Both the position numbers and the translations under genes were made by a program. The notes under the pieces are model-generated. The model worked only from the letters and a program-made list of their open reading frames with translations, did no database searches and was not told where the DNA came from. A DNA stretch of 5,713 nucleotides, from positions 1 through 5,713 of the forward strand of contig JBGSOF010000026.1 in assembly GCA_041739275.1 (NCBI GenBank), written 5' to 3'. Origin of the DNA: WGMI01 sp041739275. Its GTDB lineage: Bacteria > Bacteroidota > Bacteroidia > Flavobacteriales > Schleiferiaceae. Every line of letters starts with the position of its first letter. Position 1 is the stretch's first letter. Shown piece after piece: positions 1-5,323 of the stretch.

Positions 1-132
1 TCCGAGTTGAAAACTCGGATAATAGTCCTCACTCGGCACAGCCGAGCGAGTGTTTTATTGTCACACAGTCGCTCGCTTTCAGCGAGTGACGACTATTTCG
101 CAGGAAAATGCTTGAGCCACGTCCGAACAACG
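1..132. repeat. Structured intergenic repeat, copy 1
   Basis: Positions 1-100 are identical to 162-261, and weaker similarity continues in the same register to 132 (about 21 of 32 bases match, including 14 of 17 at 116-132). The unit is rich in inverted repeats. Positions 1-8 and 12-19 form a perfect 8-bp stem with a GAA loop. CTCGGC (32-37) pairs with GCCGAG (41-46). CTCGCT (72-77) pairs with AGCGAG (81-86), extended by AGTCG/CGACT (67-71/90-94) after a TGA bulge. AATAGTC (21-27) can also close the whole unit with GACTATT (91-97). The copy starts at the window edge, so it may extend further left or be one of more copies. I do not recognise the family; no open frame in it looks like a gene. 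An RNA element, a REP-like DNA element or a read-through terminator of an upstream gene are all possible. Confidence 0.85.
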
Positions 133-137
133 CCTGG

Positions 138-169
138 AACTCGGATTGAACTTTCGTCCTTTCCGAGTT
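138..169. repeat. Inverted repeat bridging the two repeat copies
   Basis: AACTCGGA at 138-145 is the exact reverse complement of TCCGAGTT at 162-169, with 16 nt between. The right arm is also the left arm of the first hairpin of repeat copy 2 (162-169/173-180), so the two pairings exclude each other. The same octamer pair occurs within copy 1 (1-8/12-19). This shows that the octamer recurs outside the 100-bp identical core, which suggests the spacer is made of related material. Confidence 0.6.
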
Positions 170-293
170 GAAAACTCGGATAATAGTCCTCACTCGGCAC
201 AGCCGAGCGAGTGTTTTATTGTCACACAGTCGCTCGCTTTCAGCGAGTGACGACTATTTCGGAGGAAAGACGCTTCGCCAAGTGCGAAGAACG
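162..293. repeat. Structured intergenic repeat, copy 2
   Basis: This is the second copy of the element at 1-132, offset by exactly 161 bp. The first 100 bp (162-261) match without a mismatch. The tail (262-293) has diverged but keeps register, with GCCA, GT, CGAA and AACG blocks shared with 116-132. The same stems form here: 162-169 with 173-180, 193-198 with 202-207, 233-238 with 242-247, and the long-range 182-188 with 252-258. The element lies about 70 bp upstream of the promoter box of the HMG-CoA reductase gene, so it is either part of the intergenic spacer or an upstream regulatory or structural element. Function unknown. Confidence 0.85.
273..289. other. Small hairpin in the tail of repeat copy 2
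   Basis: CTTCGC (273-278) and GCGAAG (284-289) are perfect complements around a 5-nt CAAGT loop. The corresponding positions in copy 1 (112-128) cannot form this stem, so it is specific to copy 2. No run of T follows, so it is not a typical intrinsic terminator. Between it and the promoter box (290-360) I see no further gene or clear element. Confidence 0.45.
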
Positions 294-360
294 TTCTAAG
301 ACCCATTTAGATCTTTCCTTACCCATCACCTTTATAAAACAAGCCATCGGGGCAAGGCGT

Positions 361-368
361 TACCTTTG
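361..368 (+). promoter_or_regulatory. Bacteroidota-type -7 promoter box of the mvaA operon
   Basis: TACCTTTG matches the known Bacteroidota -7 consensus TAnnTTTG read by the primary sigma factor of this phylum. It ends 20 nt before the ATG at 389, giving an inferred leader of roughly 15-18 nt. No convincing -33 TTG is seen at the usual distance; the nearest T-rich stretch (TTTATAAA, 331-338) is a little too far upstream. The identical octamer recurs before the gene at 2702. No Shine-Dalgarno sequence precedes the ATG, which is normal for Bacteroidota. Confidence 0.7.
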
Positions 369-388
369 CGAACCGCGAACAACAATCG

Positions 389-1738
389 ATGTCCCAAATC
401 GTCAAGGGCTTCTCGAAGCTCAGCAAAGAAGCCAAGCTCGAGTGGTTGGCACAGACCCATTTCGAACGCCCCGAAGCCGCGCTTGAACTCCTCGAATCGT
501 ATTTACACAGCGTGCCGTCGGTGCAAAAGCTGCACGACGAGTTTATCGAAAACACGATTTCCAACTATTTCTTGCCCTTTGGCGTAGCGCCTAACTTCTT
601 GATCAACGGCAAGATGTATGTTTTGCCCATGGCCATTGAAGAAAGTTCTGTGGTGGCTGCAGCATCGAAGTCGGCGGGCTTTTGGCTTGAACGCGGGGGC
701 TTTAAAGCCGAGGTGATCTCTACGATTAAAATTGGACACGTCCATTTTATCTACAGCGGTTCGCCCGAAAAACTCAAGGGAATTGTCGAACAAGGACAAG
801 CTCGATTTAGGTCTGCGACCGAGGGAATCACCGCCAACATGACGGCGCGAGGCGGGGGGATTTTATCGATTGAATTGATCGATCGAAGCCAAGACGAGCC
901 CGGGTATTTTCAGCTCGAAGCCAAGTTTGAAACCGTCGATTCGATGGGGGCGAATTTTATCAATTCGTGCCTCGAAAGCTTCGCCCAAACCCTCAGAGAA
1001 TTGGTGGCCGAAAGCCCCTCAGAAAACCCCGGTGACTTGGAGGTTCAAATTGTGATGTCAATTCTCTCGAATTACACCCCCGAGTGCTTGGTTCGAGCCG
1101 AAGTAGAATGCGCCGTCGAAGCCCTCGAAGAAGGCAGCGGAATCTCCCCCGAAGAATTCGCACAAAAGTTTGCGCGGGCCGTCCGCATTGCCGAAATCGA
1201 ACCCTATCGCGCTACGACCCACAACAAGGGAATTTTTAACGGCATCGATGCGGTGGTCATCGCCACCGGCAACGATTTTAGAGCCGTCGAGGCCGCAGGA
1301 CATGCCTATGCCTCGAGCAACGGCCGGTATTCGAGCTTGACGCATTGTGAGGTCAAAGAAGGTCGCTTTCGCTTTTGGATTGAGCTGCCGCTGGCACTGG
1401 GCACGGTGGGTGGGCTCACCGCCCTGCACCCCATGGTGAAGTGGGCGCACGAATTGTTAGGCCATCCGAATGCTCGAGAGTTGATGCAGATTGTGGCCGT
1501 TTCGGGCCTCGCTCAGAACTTTGCTGCTCTGCGCGCGCTCACCACCACCGGCATTCAAAAAGGGCATATGAAAATGCACCTTTTCAATATTTTGAATCAG
1601 CTCGAGGCCACAGAAAAAGAGCGAGTCGAAATCGCGAATTGGTTCAGCGATAAAGTCGTGGTCCATTCTGAGGTCGTTCGTGTTTTTTGCGAAATGAGGG
1701 GAATCCCCCTTCCGTCTCCCAAAGTGACACGCTCTTAA
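389..1738 (+). CDS. mvaA: Hydroxymethylglutaryl-CoA reductase, class II (mvaA type)
   Basis: This cytosolic enzyme interconverts HMG-CoA and mevalonate with NAD(P)H. The 449 residues are close to the family's usual length (about 425-440). The class II signature is clear: ENTIS (54-58), then LPFGVAPNF, NGKMYVLPMAIEESSVVAAAS and GGF up to residue 105. By alignment from memory with the Pseudomonas mevalonii enzyme, the catalytic set is complete: E85, K280 (in THNKGI), D296 (in ATGND) and H393 (in GIQKGHMKMH). The spacings K-D 16 and D-H 97 fit (16 and 98 in P. mevalonii). DSMGAN at 184-189 lies in the cofactor-binding subdomain, and residues after 394 form the mobile C-terminal flap. The ATG at 389 is chosen because it leaves an N-terminus of normal length and sits 20 nt after a promoter box. 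Automatic pipelines often call this family 'degradative', but the adjoining GHMP kinase argues for mevalonate synthesis here. Cofactor preference cannot be read safely. Confidence 0.95.
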   Translation: MSQIVKGFSKLSKEAKLEWLAQTHFERPEAALELLESYLHSVPSVQKLHDEFIENTISNYFLPFGVAPNFLINGKMYVLPMAIEESSVVAAASKSAGFWLERGGFKAEVISTIKIGHVHFIYSGSPEKLKGIVEQGQARFRSATEGITANMTARGGGILSIELIDRSQDEPGYFQLEAKFETVDSMGANFINSCLESFAQTLRELVAESPSENPGDLEVQIVMSILSNYTPECLVRAEVECAVEALEEGSGISPEEFAQKFARAVRIAEIEPYRATTHNKGIFNGIDAVVIATGNDFRAVEAAGHAYASSNGRYSSLTHCEVKEGRFRFWIELPLALGTVGGLTALHPMVKWAHELLGHPNARELMQIVAVSGLAQNFAALRALTTTGIQKGHMKMHLFNILNQLEATEKERVEIANWFSDKVVVHSEVVRVFCEMRGIPLPSPKVTRS

Positions 1739-1742
1739 TCGC

Positions 1743-2645
1743 TTGAGGGAAGGAACCTTTTACAGGCCAGGCAAATTCTTGATCAGCGGCGAATACGCTG
1801 TCTTGAACGGAGCGCTCTCTCTGGCCGTTCCGACGCGTTTGGGGCAGCATTTGATCGCGCGGGTCGATGCGGACATTCGAGGCTTAAAATGGGAGGCGTT
1901 TCGCCCCGATGGCTCGATTTGGTTTGATGCTTTTTTCGACGAAAACGGTCATTCAAACGCTCTAGAAAACGACGATCGCATTCGCTTGCTGGGCCGTTTG
2001 ATCGAGCATGCGGCCGGAGCCGGGGTTTGGCAACAATCGTGGAGTGTCCGGACCCAACTCGAATTCGATCCCGAATGGGGTCTCGGAAGCAGCTCGACGC
2101 TGGTGGCTTTGTTGGCCGACTGGACGGGAAAAGATCCCTTCGATTTATTCTTTGAGAATTTCGACGGCAGCGGTTGCGATTTGGCCGTCGCCCTTGAGCG
2201 CGCACCCATTCTGTACAGGCTGGACAAGGGATTGCCGAAGTGGGAGCGCGTTTCGATTCACCCTCCGCTCGACGCGCTTTGGCTTCATTATACCGGAAAA
2301 AAACAGCGCAGTTCAGAAGAGGTCAAGTCGTATCGCAAACAATCGATGCCCGAGGCCGGAATACTCGACGAGATCAGCGCTTTGTCCAAATCGTTCGCTC
2401 ATTCGTCTGATGCGAAAATTTGGGCCGAAGCCATGAAAAAACACGAAAAATTGTTAGCGAATTTAACTTCAAAAACGCCTTATAAACTTCAAAATATAAT
2501 TGATAATGAGATTGTTACAAAAAGCCTCGGCGCTTGGGGGGGTGATTTTATATTGATTTTGAGCAAAAATAGCCCCGAAGGGCGTTTTACCCCTGAAAAA
2601 GGATCGTTTACTCTTCCATTTTCAGATTGGGTGCGAATCGACTAA
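1743..2645 (+). CDS. GYDIA-family GHMP kinase (putative mevalonate-pathway kinase)
   Basis: A 300-residue GHMP-superfamily small-molecule kinase. Motif 1 is GKFLISGEYAVLNG (10-23). Motif 2, the ATP phosphate-binding loop, is WGLGSSST (112-119). The family's name motif appears as GSGCDLAVA (142-150), so the usual GYDIA is GCDLA here, keeping the Asp (D146). Motif 3 is LGAWGGDFILI (262-272). The start is the TTG at 1743, 4 nt after the mvaA stop: upstream in frame there is only a stop (TGA, 1725-1727) and no ATG or GTG, and any later start would remove motif 1. The short gap implies co-transcription with mvaA. GYDIA proteins are known from Bacteroidota, often beside HMG-CoA reductase; the substrate is not established. 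Mevalonate, phosphomevalonate or a decarboxylase-like role are the main guesses. Family assignment is secure, function is inferred. A strongly AT-rich patch lies at about 2451-2520. Confidence 0.9.
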   Translation: MREGTFYRPGKFLISGEYAVLNGALSLAVPTRLGQHLIARVDADIRGLKWEAFRPDGSIWFDAFFDENGHSNALENDDRIRLLGRLIEHAAGAGVWQQSWSVRTQLEFDPEWGLGSSSTLVALLADWTGKDPFDLFFENFDGSGCDLAVALERAPILYRLDKGLPKWERVSIHPPLDALWLHYTGKKQRSSEEVKSYRKQSMPEAGILDEISALSKSFAHSSDAKIWAEAMKKHEKLLANLTSKTPYKLQNIIDNEIVTKSLGAWGGDFILILSKNSPEGRFTPEKGSFTLPFSDWVRID

Positions 2646-2686
2646 CACTTTTTCCACATTCGGGTGTTCATATTTGAGGATCGAGC

Positions 2687-2694
2687 TACCTTTG
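2687..2694 (+). promoter_or_regulatory. Bacteroidota-type -7 promoter box of the T9SS protein gene
   Basis: TACCTTTG is the same octamer as at 361-368 and fits TAnnTTTG. It ends only 7 nt before the GTG at 2702, so transcription would start a few nucleotides before, or at, the start codon and give an essentially leaderless mRNA. A -33 TTG at the proper spacing is not evident (a weak GTGTTC at 2664-2669). The box lies in the 56-nt gap between the kinase stop and this gene, which supports a separate transcription unit. No convincing terminator is seen in that gap. Confidence 0.6.
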
Positions 2695-2701
2695 AACCAC
2701 A

Positions 2702-4843
2702 GTGTTCAAGCAGCTCCTCATATCGCTCGCCTTCCTCTCAAGCCTTGCCGTTCAAGGCGCGCACCTCGTTGGGGGAGAGATGTCCTACGAATGTGTAGGC
2801 AACGGAAACTATTTAGTGCGAGTGGTAATTTTTCGCGATTGCAACAGCAACGGGGCTCCGCTTTCAGACAGCATCCCCGTGACGGCCTTTACGGGCATGG
2901 GCGATTTCTATTCGCTTGCCACCTTGGGACGCGGACCGATTCAGCAAGTCGCGGTCGCTTCGAATCCTTGTATGCAAACACCGAACGTCTGCACCGAATT
3001 CGCGGAGTACACCGGTTTGATGTACCTGCCTTCATCTATGGGTGGGTACACGCTCAGCCATCAGCGCTGCTGCAGAAACAGCACCATCTCGAACGTCTCA
3101 AACCCCGGGGTCTGGGGCAATACGTTCACCGCGCGCATTCCGTCGGTCGACCTATCGTGCAACAGCAGCCCGATGTTCAGTGTTCAGCCTCCGCTCTTGC
3201 TCTGCGCAGGCGAAGATTTTGATTTCGACCATTCGGCCGTCGACGCAGACGGAGACAGCCTGTTCTACGAATTGTGCTCGGCCTTGCACGGAGCGAGTCA
3301 AAACAATCCCGGTCCGAGTGTTGCCGACGCACCTCCTTACGCCACTGTTCCATACGCCCAAGGCTACAGCAGTCAAAATCCAATTCCGGCCAATCCTGCG
3401 TTTCAAATCAATCCCGCGACTGGCCGCCTCACGGGCAAGCCGAATCAGGTAGGTCAATACCTTTTTGCGGTATGTGTTTCAGAATACCGCAGCGGCCAGC
3501 TTCTCGGAAAGGTGAGCCGCGATTTTCAGTTCAATGTCACCTCGTGCAATCCAACGGCTCGCGCGGTGGTCACTCCCCAGATTCAGTTGCCCAATACGCT
3601 GTGCAATGGCTTGACTATGACTTTTCAACAAAACAGCATTGGCGCGATCGATTTTCTGTGGTCGTTTGGCGATCCGGCCAACCCAACGGCCTCAAGCACA
3701 CTGCCCAACCCAACGTTCACCTACTCCGACACGGGTTCGTATGTGGTGACGCTCATCGTAAATCAAGGCACGGTTTGCGCCGATACCACCACGGAGCTGG
3801 TTAAACTGAATTATCCGTTAGAGGCCGAAATCGCGGTCGAGGGTATTTTTTGCACCGAGACACAAAACATCACGGCCGAAGCAGTGGGCAATTTTGGCCC
3901 CAACGCCCGTTTCAAATGGGAGGTGGGTGGCCAGGTGCTCTCGGGACGCACCATTGCGATTCCTCAGCTGAATGCCGCGGGAGCCCACACCTTGACTTTG
4001 ACCATCGACGACTTCGGCTGCGCGCTGATTCTCACGGAGCAAATCATTTTGTACCAACGCCCTGTATTGGTCGATCGCGTCAATACCGCATCGGGTTGTT
4101 CTCCGCTCCGCGTGGCTTTTGCCGACGAAAGCGCGGGCAGCGGTCTGCAGCATCACTGGGATTTCGGCGATGGAACGACTTCGCAAGCGGCCAATCCGGT
4201 GCATGTGTATCAGACCGGCGGTGTGTTTACGGTCACGCATAGCATCTGGTCGAATCTCGGTTGCCCGGACAGTCTCAGTTCGGTTTATACCAACGCGGTA
4301 ACCGTTGTTCAAAGCCCTGCGGCTTCTTTCTCGGTCGACCAGAAGCAAAAAACGTACTACGATCGTTCTTTCCGTTTTGATTTTGAGGCGAGTGCAGATG
4401 TAATCTACAGCGAGACGCGCATGGGCGACGGCAGCGTGTACTACGATGAGTTGAGCTTGGTTCATCAATATGCTGACACCGGTCGTTTCGAGGTGGTGCA
4501 CATTGCTTTGAACGCTTTGGGTTGCGGCGATACCGTGGTCGAGACCGTGCGGGTGCGCCCTGAGCTGATTCTGTTTGTTCCTACGGCGTTTACGCCGAAC
4601 GGCGATGGGGTGAATGATGTGTTGTACGCCGAGGCTATGGGCTTCCGTTCGTTCGAGTTCTTGGTTTTTGATCGATGGGGAAAGGTGGTTTTTCAAACCG
4701 GCGATCCTTCTCAGGGTTGGAACGGCAACTATCTGAATTCGGGATCAGAGGCTCCCACGGGTATGTATTCCTACGTGGCGAACTACACGGACGAGCTCGG
4801 GCACAGCGCGCAAAAGACGGGTAGTTTCCACCTATTGCGTTAA
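2702..4843 (+). CDS. Secreted T9SS protein with PKD domains and gliding-motility C-terminal domain (type B sorting)
   Basis: A 713-residue cell-surface or released protein. Residues 1-20 are a Sec signal peptide (basic start, hydrophobic LLISLAFLSSLAV, cleavage likely after QGA-20), which supports the GTG start. The mature part opens with HLVGGEMSYECVG, a beginning common in large Bacteroidota surface proteins, followed by a Cys-rich region (CC at 123-124). Residues about 170-280 look like a putative Ig/cadherin-like fold (DADGDSLFYE, then INPATGRLTGKP). PKD domains follow at about 305-368 (LWSFGDP) and 455-535 (HHWDFGDGTTS), with a degenerate third at about 540-618 (MGDGSVYYDE, HQYADTGRF). 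An intervening Ig-like segment spans 372-450. Residues 622-713 are the CHU_C/gliding-motility C-terminal domain: FVPTAFTPNGDGVND, FDRWGKVVFQT, GWNGNY, PTGMYSY. This is a T9SS type B sorting signal, so export across the outer membrane by T9SS with partner proteins of the SprF/PorP type is expected. Specific role (adhesin or matrix) is unknown. Confidence 0.92.
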   Translation: MFKQLLISLAFLSSLAVQGAHLVGGEMSYECVGNGNYLVRVVIFRDCNSNGAPLSDSIPVTAFTGMGDFYSLATLGRGPIQQVAVASNPCMQTPNVCTEFAEYTGLMYLPSSMGGYTLSHQRCCRNSTISNVSNPGVWGNTFTARIPSVDLSCNSSPMFSVQPPLLLCAGEDFDFDHSAVDADGDSLFYELCSALHGASQNNPGPSVADAPPYATVPYAQGYSSQNPIPANPAFQINPATGRLTGKPNQVGQYLFAVCVSEYRSGQLLGKVSRDFQFNVTSCNPTARAVVTPQIQLPNTLCNGLTMTFQQNSIGAIDFLWSFGDPANPTASSTLPNPTFTYSDTGSYVVTLIVNQGTVCADTTTELVKLNYPLEAEIAVEGIFCTETQNITAEAVGNFGPNARFKWEVGGQVLSGRTIAIPQLNAAGAHTLTLTIDDFGCALILTEQIILYQRPVLVDRVNTASGCSPLRVAFADESAGSGLQHHWDFGDGTTSQAANPVHVYQTGGVFTVTHSIWSNLGCPDSLSSVYTNAVTVVQSPAASFSVDQKQKTYYDRSFRFDFEASADVIYSETRMGDGSVYYDELSLVHQYADTGRFEVVHIALNALGCGDTVVETVRVRPELILFVPTAFTPNGDGVNDVLYAEAMGFRSFEFLVFDRWGKVVFQTGDPSQGWNGNYLNSGSEAPTGMYSYVANYTDELGHSAQKTGSFHLLR

Positions 4844-4879
4844 TTGCGATTCGGGAGCCGACAAGAGCTCTTTTTTCGC

Positions 4880-5323
4880 ATGGCCAACAAAGCGTTTTTT
4901 TCTCCGGGCACCGACTGCCTTGAGGCGATTCGGAATCGAGTGCTGAGCACTGAATTTGAGTTGCTTGTTTGTGTCTTTACAATTTCAGACGACCGCCTGT
5001 CTGAGACTTTGCTCCAGCTCCATTCGAGGTCGATTGATCTTCGAGTCGTGACCGACAACGACAAGGTGTTCGACAAGGGGTCCGACATTCGGCTTTTGGC
5101 GCATCACGGCATTCCTGTTCGGGTGGACCGCAGCGAGCACCATATGCATCATAAATTTTTGGTTTCAGACCGCAGGTTTGTCATCACGGGGAGCTATAAT
5201 TGGACGCGGACGGCGGAATTTGCGAATCGCGAGAATGTGGTGGAAATCGACGATCCCTTGCTCGCGGAGCGTTTTGCGGAGGAGTTTGAGTCGATTTGGA
5301 AACAGGGGAGGAGGTGGAGGTGA
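4880..5323 (+). CDS. Single-HKD phospholipase D-like protein (Nuc/Zucchini type)
   Basis: A 147-residue protein of the PLD superfamily with one catalytic motif: H90-x-K92-x4-D97, then six residues and GSYNWT (104-109), with the ENV pair (E118-N119) downstream. One motif implies a homodimer that builds one active site, as in the Nuc endonuclease and the mitochondrial PLD6/Zucchini proteins. The start of the fold is recognisable in FFSPGTDCLEAI (6-17), the strand LLVCVFTISDD (28-38) and VVTDNDKVFDKGSD (57-69). Phosphodiester cleavage of nucleic acid or phospholipid is the expected chemistry; the substrate is unknown. No signal peptide, so it is probably cytoplasmic. The ATG at 4880 is chosen because the domain begins right after it; an in-frame TTG at 4844, directly after the previous stop, would add 12 residues of no clear value. 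The C-terminus is basic (KQGRRWR), and its stop overlaps the next reading frame. Confidence 0.88.
   Translation: MANKAFFSPGTDCLEAIRNRVLSTEFELLVCVFTISDDRLSETLLQLHSRSIDLRVVTDNDKVFDKGSDIRLLAHHGIPVRVDRSEHHMHHKFLVSDRRFVITGSYNWTRTAEFANRENVVEIDDPLLAERFAEEFESIWKQGRRWR
5304..5319 (+). promoter_or_regulatory. Purine-rich Shine-Dalgarno-like site before the RHS frame
   Basis: AGGAGG at 5309-5314 lies 5 nt before the GTG at 5320 and sits within an almost pure purine run (5304-5330) that also encodes the C-terminus of the PLD-like protein. This decides in favour of GTG 5320 over GTG 5314 or the internal ATG 5461. Strong Shine-Dalgarno sites are unusual in Bacteroidota, so the match may partly reflect the GGA-rich codons rather than a real site. 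Confidence 0.4.

Noticed and set aside
1..261. Possible CRISPR array or integron attC sites from the repeats
   Set aside because: Two 100-bp copies with a 61-bp gap are far too long for CRISPR repeats, and the conserved attC core sites are not seen.
211..486. 91-residue plus-strand reading frame starting in the repeat
   Set aside because: It crosses repeat copy 2 and the promoter, then overlaps the start of mvaA in another frame. Its protein is Arg-rich and without recognisable features.
1783..2205. 140-residue minus-strand reading frame
   Set aside because: It is antisense to the GYDIA kinase, very Arg-rich, and shows no domain; a composition artefact.
2644..2668. AACAC/GTGTT pairing as a terminator after the kinase gene
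   Set aside because: Only five base pairs with a 15-nt loop and no T tract after it; too weak to call.
3818..4696. 292-residue minus-strand reading frame
   Set aside because: It lies wholly antisense to the T9SS protein gene, whose domains are clear. The protein is His/Arg-rich without motifs, as expected for a shadow frame.
4862..4877. AAGAGCTCTT followed by T residues as a terminator before the PLD-like gene
   Set aside because: The palindrome has no room for a loop, leaving about three pairs; the T run alone is not enough.
4844..4879. TTG at 4844 as the start of the PLD-like protein
   Set aside because: It would add 12 residues before the ATG at 4880, where the PLD fold begins; no signal there supports the longer form.
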